Below, piece after piece: positions 12,701-24,485 of a DNA stretch of 64,000 bases. Origin of the DNA: Lecanicillium sp. G3 (Eukaryota; Ascomycota; Sordariomycetes; Hypocreales; Cordycipitaceae); the NCBI GenBank assembly GCA_037575805.1, contig JAZHPD010000062.1, forward strand, positions 62,001 through 126,000, written 5' to 3'. The notes under the pieces are model-generated. The model made no database searches. It worked only from the letters and a program-made list of their open reading frames with translations, and had not been told where the DNA came from. Within the stretch, counting starts at the first letter, position 1. Every line of letters starts with the position of its first letter. The translations under genes were made by a program, and so were the position numbers.

Positions 12701-14203
12701 CCAGGGTCTTTCCCATCTTTGGCAATGACGGGCACGGATGTGAGAGTGTTTGGCTGAGGAGCCCCGAGCGGCTTGAATGGCTCACCACACAGGACAGTAC
12801 TGAGCATGTCGAGAAGTCGCTCTTGGATTGTCGGTTTGACTGGTGGGATATAAAAGGCCATATCTACCAAGGCCTGTGTGAGCTTCGGTGTAAGTTCGCA
12901 GGCAAAAATGGGGTCGAGCAGCGCCTCCATATATTTGCTCAGTGTCTGTCCGACTGCCACAGCCAGACGGCTGATGCAGTCAAATACTGGGTCGACAGAT
13001 CCTCTCTTTCGAGATTGTGTGCTGAGGCCCTCCCTGACATATATCAAGACGCCGTCTAAATACGGTGCGATGGCACTCTTGACGGAATTGGCAATGTTTC
13101 CAATGGCGAGGAAAGCGTCGTTGCGCTCCTTGTCCTTCTTCAGCATACCAGAGAGATATACCATGAACTTGTGTAGCCATGATTGAGCGAAGTCAGCTGG
13201 CGAATAGCTGGCCAGGTCAGGAATGAGGAGAACAACCGTGTTCCGAACTGTTGGTTCGCGATGGTCCTTGTGTCGAAAGACAATGTCGCACGCCTCTTGA
13301 TAGTGCTCTTGCATGAACATGCCACCCTGTTCCAAAAGTTCTTTCAGGACCAGTAGGGACGCATGAATCGACTCAACAGTGTTGACCTTAAGGCCTAGCC
13401 TAGCTTCGTTGTAGATCTTTCCCATCCAAATTTGTTTCATCTCTTGGTCTCGATCACGAATGATGCGGAAGCAAGCACTGACGGTCTCTGCCGAGGCCTC
13501 TCGAATCTGTTGCCGGGTATCTCGTAGTCCTATCCAGATCCAGTCGAAGATGGTTTGAATGTATTGGTACATGAGCGTCGGGGCGTTGATGGCCAGCTCG
13601 CGAAGAACGAGTACTGCGCTGTAGCGCCGTTCCTCAACTCTGTCGTTCTGAAGCCATTCGAGGGCGGTGTTGACTTCGGAGTCGACGAGCTCTGATATGA
13701 GGGATCCGCCAGGTCGGCAGAGCTTTCCGAGGGCCACGGCGGCCGGTCGCATCGGGTTCATGTCTTTGCCTCGTAGCACCGTTTTGAGGTTCTGGGTAAA
13801 TCTAGTGTATTTTAGGGCGACATCCACGCCGTCGAAGTCGACGAGCGCATCCAATGCGTAGATTCCGCCCAGTCGCTCGGCCGAGTCGCCTCCATGGGTG
13901 ATGAGTTGTGTGATTTTGTTGTTGACGGTGTTGTAAAAGGCGAGAAACTGCTCGGGGTTTAGGTCTGCGCCTGTTGTTAGCGACGAGAGCCATGCGAGAT
14001 TGTTATTTCGAGCTTACCTCGGTGGCAAATCACGACGAGATCTTTCAGTTGTAGAGCTGCGCGCCTGCGGACATCATCGCCGACCCTGAATGAGGTGATT
14101 AATAGCTGTATATAAGTATCGCGCGGAGCGCAGCTTACCTAGATCGTAGCCCGCGACTGATGTAGTCTAGCCGCTCGAACGCGGCCGGCTGTTGCTGCGT
14201 CAT
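6777..14203 (-). CDS. TOR: TOR serine/threonine kinase (target of rapamycin)
   Basis: Four exons, 14203-14139, 14085-14018, 13970-7264 and 7214-6777, give 2425 residues, the usual TOR length. The two first introns (53 and 47 bases) lie in the 5' end; the last (49 bases) restores EAFIHDPLLTWRL. The long N-terminal part consists of HEAT repeats, followed by the FAT domain. The FRB domain starts near residue 1880 (LWHEQWHEGLEEASRLYFG) and retains the rapamycin-contact serine, here Ser1895. The PI3K-like kinase domain contains GLGDRHPSN (catalytic Asp2198) and HIDFGD (metal-binding Asp2217). The protein ends with the FATC signature GWCSFW. TOR couples nutrient and nitrogen status to ribosome synthesis and growth in TORC1/TORC2. 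Start chosen at the ATG giving MTQQQPAAFERLDYI; an in-frame open stretch runs further upstream. Divergent from RTF2. Confidence 0.97.
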
Positions 14204-14767
14204 GGCAGGGGCTGTATATCGATCACCAGCTGCAGCGCATTCGAAGTCGTATGATTGGGAACTCGCGAAGCTCTGCAGCGTGCAACGGCGAGCAAGCTGG
14301 GAGGATGCACCCGGTGGTTGGGAGCGTGGTGGTGATGGAACACTGCGGGCGTCAGACGAGAAAAGCGGAAGATGGGTTCGGCAGCGCAGAATAATATACA
14401 CCGTACTTCCGCCGCAATCTCGTTACACGCACATAGTCATATGCGCAGGCGGTGGGTGTGCGTGGCTGGAGATAGTCTCGATGGGCGCTGCCTTCTGGAC
14501 CTTGCGCGGCAAGCTTGCTCTGTCACGCACTGGGCTCTGTGTCACGCACTGGGGAGTTCGAGCAGCGACTGTGCGAATTTCAGGCGAACACAGTACAACG
14601 CTCATAGTCGGGCGGTGTAGCACCGGCTCGCCATGCGCAGCGCACTGTGCGACGCCCGTCCCCACCCACCTCCAGATGGCTGCGCCCGCTAGCGAGACAG
14701 TCTTTCATCAGCTGCTCTGGCGCTGTTATCAAGAAACGACATCCTTTGCGATAACGAATCAGGGACT
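14204..14767. other. Divergent promoter between TOR and RTF2
   Basis: A 564-base spacer between two genes that read away from each other, so it must hold both promoters. Open frames cross it on both strands, but none has recognisable protein features. Confidence 0.6.
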
Positions 14768-15565
14768 ATGGGTAACGACGGCGGATCGATTCCAAAGCGC
14801 CGCGAGCTTGTCAAGAATGCGGCAAGGACGCCGACGGTATCCGAGCTCAAGGCAGCGATTCTGGAATCCCTCAGCCATGCCTGGTCGCATTGCGCTCTCA
14901 GCGATGCGCCACTCGACATGGAGACAGCCGTGTCGGATGCGACTGGTCGATTATACAATTACGAGGCCGTACTCAAACACCTAATGCCGTCAGACGAACC
15001 GACCGACCCAGTTACAACACCAAACACGATACGATCCCTTCGCGACATCGTCAAGCTCAAGTTCGAGAAGCGCGGTGACAAATGGATATGTCCAGTGTCT
15101 TCCAAAGAAATAGGGCCTACAACCAAATCGGTATATCTGGTGCCTTGCGGTCATGCATTTGCCGAGGTATCGATCACTGAGATTAAAGAAAACCTCTGCC
15201 CGCAATGCAGCGAGCCCTTTACGAGAGACAATGTCATTACCATTCTGCCGTCGACCGACAAAGATATCGAGCGACTCGTCCTGCGATTAGAAGAACTAAA
15301 GGCCAAGGGCCTAGCTCATTCCCTGAAGAAGGACAAGTCTGAAAAGAAAAAGAAGCGCAAAGGCGCGGATATTACACAAGAAAATGGAGGAAAGGGTGAG
15401 GAGGATGGCACCGACAAGGGCAGCAAAAAAGCGAAGAATGAGGACGCTAGGATAAGTGGCATCAACAATCCTATGGCCGCGAACCTCACGGCGCGCGTTA
15501 TGGCAGAACAGGACGAGCGCAATAAGCAGCGGCAGATGGCCAAGTCTGCGGCGGCGAGGTCATAG
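14768..15565 (+). CDS. rtf2: Replication termination factor 2 (Rtf2)
   Basis: A single exon of 265 residues starting with the family's hallmark MGNDGGSIPKR. Residues roughly 95-160 form the Rtf2 RING-like C2HC2 domain: CPVSSKEIG, then VPCGHAF, then CPQCSEPF. Most of the domain's ligands are visible. The tail (about residues 185-265) is lysine-rich with probable nuclear localisation signals (KKKKRKG). In fission yeast Rtf2 acts at site-specific replication barriers and interacts with PCNA, and metazoan Rtf2 is regulated at stalled forks; a nuclear role in fork restart or splicing-linked replication is expected here by family knowledge. Start is certain because of the conserved N-terminus. Confidence 0.93.
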   Translation: MGNDGGSIPKRRELVKNAARTPTVSELKAAILESLSHAWSHCALSDAPLDMETAVSDATGRLYNYEAVLKHLMPSDEPTDPVTTPNTIRSLRDIVKLKFEKRGDKWICPVSSKEIGPTTKSVYLVPCGHAFAEVSITEIKENLCPQCSEPFTRDNVITILPSTDKDIERLVLRLEELKAKGLAHSLKKDKSEKKKKRKGADITQENGGKGEEDGTDKGSKKAKNEDARISGINNPMAANLTARVMAEQDERNKQRQMAKSAAARS

Positions 15566-15714
15566 CCACGAGTGGCCAGTGGATGATATATGTATTAATA
15601 TGACTAGGGGAGACTGAGCTGGAGATACCCACACAAGAATCTTGTGCAGAATCAAAACTAAACCAAATACCAGACTTTAGTATTTTTGCTTCAAGTGTAC
15701 TTGAAATGTGCTTG

Positions 15715-17550
15715 CTAGAATAACGGGACTCGTTCCTTGATAGCATCCCACTCTTCATCCTCGGCTTGCGGTTCTCGAAACATTGTGACCAAGACGCTGG
15801 ATTGATCACGTGCGCCAATAATGACATTCTTTATACGCGCCTTTTCACTGATCCCGAATGGCGGCTTTAGTTGGGCAGCATTCACGTCTGCATCAAGAAT
15901 ACGGAGACGATCCTGTGGCCAACACCCGTCGCCCTCGTTGAGGCATCCATGACTGGCGCTAAATTCCGATAGTGTCTCCGCAGACATCTCTTGTTCCGCT
16001 TCCTCAACTGAAAGTGTAGGGGCTTGGTAAATGGGAACACAGATACTACCGCAAGGCGAACTGTGGCTTGCTCTACTGGAGCTTGATGTGGCATACAGTG
16101 CTGTATCTGGCGTTGAGCCAATGGAGAAATCAGCATGATCCTCTAAGCCTGGAATTCCTGCCTCTTCAATTTCAATGGTGCGCAATGTGATTGATATGAC
16201 TTCCGACGAGTGCCATAAATTCTCGCGTCGATTCCTCAGCTCATCCGACATCAAAAGTCTCGCTGCTGCCCTGCGGAGCATTGGGTGTCGACATTTCTGG
16301 GCAATCCAGTAAAGCGGCGCAATCAACTCTGTCTCGAAACTGATCGAGTGCATCGGCGGGCCTCTCTGAGCGCTGTTTATTATAAACGATGCCAGTGAGA
16401 TTATTGTCGTAAATGAGGAGAGATATGCGTCGTAAGATTCTTCTGATGTCGTTAACGAGGTCGAGAGCATGACGAAGACAGTATGGTAGTGTATAAGCAA
16501 TAGATTTTGCGTGTAAGTGTTTGCCGGTGTCATCTTCATGCTAGTGGTAAAAACCGCAAATGTTGCGGCCCACTGGCTGAATCGCAAGAGTATTTCTTGT
16601 TGGTGTGCTACAAGAGCCGCCAGGTCATCCCGTTGGAGCTCGTTCGTGTAAAGCTTTGGGTGGGTTGTAGCGCTGAACCGCAATGCCTCATCTAGAATAT
16701 GGTGGAGGAGTATTCTTGCCTGTGCAATGCTTTCAAATCTCGATGGCAGCACTGCCGAAGGCTTCAGATCATCCGGTACCACTGAGGGACGTCCACCGTA
16801 CAGGAACGCTGCCAGGCCGAGGCGAGTGTACATCGGCACCAGATCGCGTTTCACCATCTGCGCATCTGGTGATGCACTGTTGCTTAGCGACTCCAGAATC
16901 CTCCTGCCTTGAATAATGTGCATTCTTGCACTTGCCTCGTTATCAAGGAAGAACTCCAGGCCTGTATATAGTACACAAGCAAGCAACGGGATAGCTTGCC
17001 CATCGCTTGGCTTCCACTTCTGGAGCGCCGCAATTGACTTCCCATATTCACTGTATACAAACGTCAATGCGAGAGCATTGTCACCTCGCCTACTTGTACT
17101 CAAATGCTCATGCAGACAACTCAGGGCCAGCACAGCGTGACGCACAATAGGCTCTGTAGCGCTCACTCGCATCACCAAGCCGCCCCAGAACTCCGCATCC
17201 ATGGTGTTGCTAAGCGCTGGTACGTATTGACTACGATAGTAGTCAAAGGCACGGCAACCGTCTTGGGACTCAAATTCCACACCAGGGCTCACTCGCATCA
17301 AACTCATGGAGTCGGTTGAGGGGCCGTGGGTGACGTAGCCCTCGCATTTACGACCCGTTCTAACGCATCGCATGCACGATGGCTTGGCTTCATCGCACTT
17401 GACCTTTCGCGCCCTGGGAATATGATTAGTCAGATGGCCGACTGATTCCAGTTGGAGGTAGACTTGCTTGCAGGTTAGGCAGCCCGTGCGAACTTTCTTG
17501 TTGCCTTTGCGGCCTGAGGGTTTCGGAACAAGGGCTGTAGATGGATTCAT
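15715..17550 (-). CDS. Zn2Cys6 transcription factor with GC-AG intron in the zinc cluster
   Basis: Two exons, 17550-17468 and 17413-15715, encode 593 residues. The intron (17467-17414, 54 bases) begins with GCAAGT, carries CTGACTAAT as a branch region and ends with CCCAG. Removing it restores a perfect zinc cluster, CLTCKARKVKC followed by C-x2-C-x6-C. No GT donor nearby gives the right frame. The intron has a length divisible by three and no stop codon, so an unspliced message would also be translated, with 18 extra residues between the second and third cysteines. The rest of the protein resembles the Fungal_trans_2 group (a helical region from about residue 80, with AVLALSCLHEHLS). Its targets are not known. 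It reads toward RTF2 with a 149-base gap. Confidence 0.87.
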   Translation of the reverse strand: MNPSTALVPKPSGRKGNKKVRTGCLTCKQVYLQLESVGHLTNHIPRARKVKCDEAKPSCMRCVRTGRKCEGYVTHGPSTDSMSLMRVSPGVEFESQDGCRAFDYYRSQYVPALSNTMDAEFWGGLVMRVSATEPIVRHAVLALSCLHEHLSTSRRGDNALALTFVYSEYGKSIAALQKWKPSDGQAIPLLACVLYTGLEFFLDNEASARMHIIQGRRILESLSNSASPDAQMVKRDLVPMYTRLGLAAFLYGGRPSVVPDDLKPSAVLPSRFESIAQARILLHHILDEALRFSATTHPKLYTNELQRDDLAALVAHQQEILLRFSQWAATFAVFTTSMKMTPANTYTQNLLLIHYHTVFVMLSTSLTTSEESYDAYLSSFTTIISLASFIINSAQRGPPMHSISFETELIAPLYWIAQKCRHPMLRRAAARLLMSDELRNRRENLWHSSEVISITLRTIEIEEAGIPGLEDHADFSIGSTPDTALYATSSSSRASHSSPCGSICVPIYQAPTLSVEEAEQEMSAETLSEFSASHGCLNEGDGCWPQDRLRILDADVNAAQLKPPFGISEKARIKNVIIGARDQSSVLVTMFREPQAEDEEWDAIKERVPLF

Positions 17551-18530
17551 TTTGGTAGGCAGTTGCCATCTGAATTCTGTGCATCATGACCTTGAAGGGC
17601 CTGTCAAAGATTGTGACTTGTGGCATTAGAGTGTGAGCAAATAATTAGTTAAGTGCTGACAGTAGCAGGCTGCCCCACGAATACATCAGCAGGCATGAGC
17701 ACTGCGCATGGGTGGCACGCTAACTTCTCAACGCGCAATCGCACCGACACAGCCGCCGGCTAGTTATAAAGCGCCCGGTGTAACAGATCAACCATTAAAC
17801 TGTCACTAATTGCGTTCTCTAGGAGCACGACTACGTACAAACTCACTTAACCCTGCGGGAAGCGTAGGTGATGTACGTATCACTACCCTGGATCACTTGG
17901 CGCGATGCGTCAATGCTCTCAATGACAGCACAATTGAGAGCTGATTGATATGCAGCCGTTACTTGGCATGGAATGGTGGGAAAACAAATGCCAAGCGGTA
18001 TTGTGCATTGGCTGCTCTGACAAAATGCAGTTGGTTGTGCGCCATCCTACAGCATGCATGTCGAGAATGACGTAGTACCAGCAGCGCAGTCTGCGGGTCG
18101 CTGTTGTGCTTTGGTTATGATAAACGCAAGCTTTCGCACTGAGACGCATCGGAAATACATGAGGCCCATTCAAGTCATTCAATCAATATCTAACGTTTGC
18201 CTAGCGACAAGCAGGGCCTGTCCATGAAGCGGCGACCGCCACGAACGAATCACAGCAGCGCAATGGCGGAAACGACCCAGTTCGTGTGGCAAGGCTCCGC
18301 GAGGCTCCGGGGGTACCTGCTTTCAGCTCTGTATGTCAGACGAAAATTAATTATCCTGATTTACCAAAATTAATTCCAGCTCCTACACAACACTGCTTTC
18401 TTGCCCAATCCTACGAGTGAAGCGCGAGAAGGGAATTCGGCTTTTTGTTAAATACAACGCCGATTGTTGCCGCGTTCGTCGCGGAAACTACAGTACCTCT
18501 ATCGCCCGGTACAGGCGTGAAGGCAACACA
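17551..18530. other. Divergent intergenic region
   Basis: This separates the zinc-cluster gene (minus) from the C2H2-type gene (plus) and should contain both promoters. I see no coding frame with protein-like features. Short direct or inverted motifs were not obvious. Confidence 0.5.
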
Positions 18531-20688
18531 ATGGATGACTGGGCGGGATCGAGCGCTCTACGACGAAGCACGGAATCTCCCAAGCCAGAGCCAGCGTTTC
18601 GCAAGCGCTTCCCTGAGAGTTGGCGCCTCAGTGCCAGTAGCTTGCGACGGCATTCACGGGCGCAGTCCATCTGCAGCAGCGCATCATCAGCCCACGTCTG
18701 CGACTCGGATACAGTATACTCAGTGTCGACTGCTGCAAGCCCAATTAGCACCGTTTATGAGAGTGAAGCAGAGGACTTCGACTGTGACTCGTTTCCCAAG
18801 AGAGGGGGCTTGGGCGCGACTGAGCGTGGCAGACAATACTTTTCTTCCTTCGACTCGGCTTCGACGTGGATCACGAATAGGGACGACGAAGACGGAGGAG
18901 ATAATGTAAAGATAGCGAAGACTGTCTGTAGTCCGAGCGTAATCCACTCAACAACTGGAAGCGTTGAAGAAGAAGTACTGAAAAGGTAAGTTGGTATGAA
19001 GATGTTGAGAAGTGGAGAGCCTGACAACAATGTCACAGTCCTGGTACAGCTCGGAATCCGACCGATGATGACGCGTCTGTATCAGGAAACTCAACTGCCA
19101 GTGTGAGAGCCATGGATGAAGCAAGTCCGCGACCACTTCTATCCGACAGCAACTCCATCGCTACCGAGGAGGCACCGGGCAGCGACGCAGATACGCTTTT
19201 GACGTATACACTGCAGCTGGTATATGGAATAGATGCCCCCGAACGAGAGCCGCAGCTGAGCAACCTTCGCTATATCTCAGCAAAGTACATCCGTGAGGTT
19301 GGAGACGCCATCTGGCAGTCGCCTAGTATGGACGGGGATGATTCCCCGTCCCAGAACAGTGCATACGCCAGCAATAGCTCATCTCCCACTGAAGATGGCC
19401 ATCGCGGCTCACAGTCCGGTGCCTGGCAGTCGGGGTCAAAGCGGAAGAAAGGGGACACGTCAGGGGACGACGGACAGGGAAACGGCCAGGGCAATGGAGA
19501 GGGACCTGGCTTCGCGCCCTTGAAGAAGGCCAAACACAATATTCGAGAAGATGAAAATCTTCGCCTAACCTGCCCGTTTCGAAAGCGCAACCCACATCGT
19601 TTCAACGTGCGCGACCACCACAGCTGCGCCATGACGTATTATCCAAAATTCGCAGAGTTAAGGTACAATGATTCTCCGCTACTGGCAGACTACAAGAGGG
19701 AACTAACATGAAGCAGACAGCACATTGTGAAGCAGCATAAACGCGATGACCCTTCCGCATTCGTGTGCGACAGATGTAACCGCGACTTTTGCACACGCAA
19801 GGAGCTCAGGGATCACCAGAGACAGCCCAAAGAGCTCATGTGCGACCTAGCAGACCACGACCCAGAATCGGGCATCGACGGGCCTACATGTAACAAGCTT
19901 CTAAGCCGCAAGAGAGCCAGTGCCACTTCACCATTTGTGCAATGGAAAGAAATCTGGAATTTATTATTTCCTGACGACGACGATGACTGCGTCCAGACGT
20001 TCAGTGAGTCCGTGATCACAATGCATACACACTGTACTAATCACTGCTAGATTTTATACCGGTGGTGGAACACTTTGAGCTAGCCTCCCAGTTCTACGCA
20101 TCCCTCACCAAGCTTCGAACGTCGCTACAAGACCAAATACCCAATGCCGAAACTTTAGATGTTATATCCACTGCATACCAGCATTCCTTCAACGAAACAG
20201 TCCAGCGCTGCGTAATGACGGCGGCGAGTCTGCCTTACGTCAACAGAAGCAACAAGAAGAGCGAGGTCAACCGCAGCGCACAGCTCGCAGCACGTCTGAG
20301 CACACATCCCGCACGAATCCAGCCCCGTCCCGATTCCGCAATCATGATGGACGATGGCTCCGAGAGCAGCAGTGTCGTCAGCAGCGGCGTTAGGTACTCC
20401 GACAGTGACGCCGTGCTGCATCATGGCGAGCAGCGCAACTTTGAGTTTGCGAAATATATAGCGCCTCAAGCACCGCTGCCAGCGACCACATCCACCCTTA
20501 ACCCGGATCTCCTCGCCCATATTCCTGCACCCGCGAGTATGGACGTGCCTGAGCTCGGACTATGGAGTGATGGGATGCTTTATGATATGGGTGAACAGCC
20601 AAATGCAGAGTCCAGTATTCAGCATAACTGGCGAGGCACACTGGACATGAACTTTCAGAGTTCATCGCAAAATATGTTTTGGAAATAA
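18531..20688 (+). CDS. Fungal C2H2/C2HC-type zinc finger protein
   Basis: Four exons, 18531-18985, 19039-19662, 19717-20003 and 20051-20688, encode 667 residues. The N-terminal half is Ser-, Asp- and Gly-rich and probably disordered. Around residues 325-400 is a cysteine/histidine module of a kind common in filamentous ascomycetes: LTCPFRKRNPHRF, a second Cys in SCAMTYY, then ELRQHIVKQH, followed by VCDRCNRDFCTRKELRDHQ. The join at 19662/19717 recreates ELRQHIVKQH and favours the acceptor at AAGCAG over the nearby GACAG. The C-terminal half includes a helical stretch (LASQFYASLTKLRTSL) and a Ser-rich tail. Such proteins are usually annotated as hypothetical, and nucleic-acid binding is plausible but unproven. 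The start is the first in-frame ATG. Confidence 0.82.
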
Positions 20689-20821
20689 AGGCAGAGTCTG
20701 TCATGGTATATGGATAATATCAAATCAAATACAACGCCGTTTAATGCTATGAATACAAGTTCTTGTACATGCCTATCGTAAATATGTCTGTTTTTCATGT
20801 ATCCCACGCGTGGTTCTGTTT

Positions 20822-22136
20822 CTATTGGCCGCCCTCTCGCGGCTCAGTCGACGGCACCGCCGAGTTTGGCCTGGTATCTCGCCTCACATCGTACATCATA
20901 TCCACCCGCACCGCATTCTTGTCGTCGAACAGCCCGTCAAAGCTATCGCCTCTTGATGATGTGTGTACCCTCTCCACCGTCGTCTTGGTCTTGATAGACA
21001 TGTGCGCTAGCGCGCGCAGCTGCGCGAGCTCGTTTGTGTCGTTGTTGTCTGTGTCCCCATCCGATGTGAGCCGGGAGCTGCCCTTGTGTGATGTGCGCGA
21101 GGGCATAGCGCTCTTGATGCTACCGGCGGCGGTACGGAACCAGATGAGCACCGTGTGCAGCGTCGGGATGGTGCCGCAGACGATCATGAGGAACAGCTCG
21201 CCGGTCACCCACACGAAGATGTCGTACGTCGCCCAGGTCTGGTCGGTTCGGTTCGCGAGCTCGGCTAGATACTGCGTCTTGATGCCGGAGCAGATAGAGG
21301 TGAGGATGTTGAGGCCGAAGACGATTGTGAGCTGTATCTTTTCGGTCGTGGTGTTGTTGAGCTGCCAGAAGATGGTCGCGGGAATGATGGCAAGGCAGGC
21401 GTCGGTAAAAGTGTTGAAGGCTGCCCTTGTTAGATGAGTTGTTTTCCAAGCCAAAATGCAAGAAAGTCTTACCTCCTGTAAAAGTTCCGAAAGAGGACAT
21501 GACATGAGGATCGATGCATTTGCCAGACACACGCTGATCCCACAGCGCTTTAGCTGGTCTGCATTGCGCAAACGTCAATGTCGAACAGGCAATAGCGACA
21601 AGACTCGCGAGTATAATCGGCACTATCCATAAGAAAACTCGCTGCCAGCCAAGTCCTGACAGGCGAATAATCGCGAGTAGTAGGGCGGCGACCGAGATCT
21701 TGCCCGCCGCAACACCCAAGATGCCAAACACCTGGCTCAGCCAGTTGAGGAACAGCACCGTGGCAACATTATCTGGGCCAGTCTTGGCCACGTCTTGAAT
21801 GTGCATCGAGCCGCCCTTGTTCGCATACAACGTGAGAATGACACTCCAGGCTAAAAAGCAGAGCTATAATAGGCACACGAGACCATTAGCAAAAACCTTG
21901 AACCTTGTCCGAGAAAGGCATCTCCCGGGACAAGAAGTCCCACTTTCAGGAACCGCGGCAGGGCATACCATGGCAAATATCATAAAGATGTCATCCCATC
22001 CAAACATTCGGTTACGGCTTCGGACGACGATACGAAGCGTCGCGGTGACGCCGGCGAGCGCCGTCAGCGACCAGAGCACCCCTATGAGCTCAGGGCCACG
22101 GTCGGGCACATCGCCCCTGGGAGCGACGCCACCCAT
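20822..22136 (-). CDS. Rhodopsin-domain (PTH11/SAT4-like) integral membrane protein
   Basis: Three exons, 22136-21969, 21863-21473 and 21420-20822, encode 385 residues. About seven hydrophobic helices are visible, starting with GVLWSLTALAGVTATLRIVV and ending with the segment around LFLMIVCGTIPTLHTVLIW. Family landmarks include the WDDIFMIF motif after helix 1 (about residue 47), QCRPAKALWD and the cysteine-containing loop SGKCIDPHV. The cytosolic tail is about 90 residues, polar and Ser/Thr-rich. This family is large in plant- and insect-associated fungi; a few members act in surface sensing, but most have no proven ligand. The acceptor of intron 2 (GGGCAG before CCTTC) was selected because it alone keeps frame. 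Plasma-membrane location is inferred. Convergent with the C2H2 gene, gap 133 bases. Confidence 0.87.
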
Positions 22137-24485
22137 GGCCGGGGGCGGGTAGGATTTCGGATCGTGGCTGCTTTCGAGTTGTTGATATCGCCGGCAGGGG
22201 AATGGAGGAGGTCACTGCCGGAATAGCACCAAATTTGTATAATCGTTCGAGAAGTGAATATCCAATGCCACTGTGAGTATAATATAGACTGTTGAGATAA
22301 GAGGGACGGAGAAACTGCGCGGGTTCTGGTGCTATACATATAACACCAGAAGGCATGGGCTAGAAGGCTTAGTTGATTTGCGGCCCACTGAGTATGGGGG
22401 CGCTGGCTGGATAGTGCTGGAACACTTTGCTTTTTGAGACTATCCATCTCGTTCCTTGTGAGCTAGCTTCCTGGAATGTGGGCAGGCGAACCGCAGGGCC
22501 ATGTCCCATGTGAGGAGACAGTCCGGGGTTGGACAAAAGAAAAGCGGACGAGGACGTGCAGGGGAAGTGGTGTGTCCAGTCACTCAATGCATTTACAGCG
22601 TTGTTACCCAATCAGGTCGTGTAGAGAGGTGACAGCTGATATGCCGTTAGCCTTTTGACTTTCTGCTGTGCTGCTGCTAGTAAGATTGAGATTAGTTACA
22701 GCGTCTAGTTAGCCAGTCTGGAGTCTAGCTTTGCAGATACAAAGTTGCGCTGAAAGACTCGAAGCAAGTACAGACGTCTGGCAGACGCAACGCCCACGTT
22801 GACAAGACGGCATAATGGTGGGCAATCCAAGAAGACACTATTTGCCCTCGCTTACCGTGATGAACAAGCTTATGTCGCTGCGCTGTGATCCGTTCGTCGT
22901 GCCGTTCTTTGTATCGCATCTCGCCATGGTCAGACAGAGACAGAGCCTACATCTCGGGAAAGTCTTTGAGAGTTCGGTCTCCTGTCTCACCCTCGTGGCT
23001 TGCAGAAACGTGATGGATGTGGATTACGGATAGACACAGACATGCACTGCACTAGCGATGACAATACTGGTGCCCTACGAAGTTGACGCGGTTTCAGCAA
23101 AACTTGCCATCGCAGTCTGTTTCCTTCTTTCTTTCTGTGGCTTTTCTGCTAACATAGCTCATTGCTCATTGCTTCTTCTCGACTAGTTTCTGTTAGCTGG
23201 TGAGCCTGAGCGCCACCACCACCGTCCCATCCCCACACCACCAACGAGTTCAGAGGAAAGACAAAATAGGGACCCAGAAGCTGTGCTCAGCTTAGCCCAT
23301 ATTAACGTGGGTGTGCCCGCTAGGGGGACCGCTTCCCGTCCCGCCCGGGCACTAAGACTGAAGCTGCCGCGAGGTGATTCGCCGAGTGTGCTTCTGAGGA
23401 TGAGACTCGGACTTCTCCCACCAGGCCGTGGGCGAGACTAGTGCTCCAATTCGTCTCGCCGCCTTGCAAAAATGACATTTTAACCCCCAGGAGGCTGCCC
23501 TTGTTCACGACGAGTCAGCCGGTGGCGACCGGAGAGGGAGCGAAAGAAGGCGAGAACTGGACAGGCAGTATACCAGGAAGGCCGATCGAGGGAAACCACA
23601 TCTCCACCGTTCACCGCTCTTGGAAACAAGGCGATGCTGAAACGTCGGCTGCCATTCACCGTACGGTAGACAATGCTCGAGAAGCTTTCAGTGGTTGTAT
23701 CGTCGCCAATAAACCCAAACTCAAGGAATCGACGTCTCGTTATGAAACCCTATTAACAAATCGGTTGCACGTCAACGGCTCGGCGACAGCAAAAACACGT
23801 GTACTAACTAATGTGATAACTCAACAAGTTCAGGCAAGAAACATTTAAAACGACCTGCGCAAAAAAAAAAAAGCAGGCGGCGGTCGGTGCACACAACAAG
23901 CTGCACGACACATCAGGCCCGCTTCATAACTTGACTAGGCTTGTTGCTTAACCGACCTGGTCGAAACTCGTTGCAAATCGCAATTGGTCGGGACCCTGCC
24001 CATGTGTCCGCCGGTCGGCAGCGATTTATTCCCAAACAGGTCCTCGCGCCCGCCTTTCTTACCCCCCCTCATCGCCACTGAGCAATATCTTACATACTAC
24101 GGAGTAGAGAATTTAGCCTCCTTTAAAGCATCGGTAGCAGCGACGGGAGGGGACGGAGAGCGGGCTGATTAGTGCCTTTTTGTAATATTTAGCCTGGATA
24201 GAAGCAATAAGAAAAAACGAGACAAGAGCCCCCCCTCCCGATCTGCAAACCCGGAGAACAGGAAAATCTACACGCCACACCGTCTCCAAAAGCAAGAGCC
24301 TCTCGAAATCCTGACTCAAAACCCCTGTTCAGAGCAGGCAAAAGACCAGATCAAATTATTACAGGACCGGAGAACAGGCCCCAGCGTCGCCGCCCTATTC
24401 CCCAGTTCAACTTAGCCGCCTGCCGCCTAGGTGAAGAACGCATTGAGATTGAGAAGGGGAAAAGAAGGACAGAAAGAAGTTTGAC
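22137..24485. other. 2.3-kb intergenic region upstream of the O-methyltransferase
   Basis: Both flanking genes read away from this stretch, so it includes their promoters. Minor features are CT-rich tracts near 23115-23140, an A12 run near 23863 and the nonamer TACGGAGTA at 24098-24106. Short open frames occur, none with recognisable protein character. Confidence 0.5.

Noticed and set aside
14202..14984. 260-codon plus-strand frame spanning the TOR-RTF2 promoter
   Set aside because: It overlaps the Rtf2 start in another frame and has no protein-like composition; the conserved Rtf2 start at 14768 explains the coding signal.
17414..17467. Reading the zinc-cluster gene as intronless (611 residues)
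   Set aside because: Although open, the unspliced frame destroys the cysteine spacing; the branch site and acceptor are good, so splicing is preferred and retention is treated only as a hypothesis.
22082..22447. 121-codon minus-strand frame upstream of the rhodopsin-domain gene
   Set aside because: It overlaps the 5' end of that gene in another frame and probably lies in its leader; no domain is visible.
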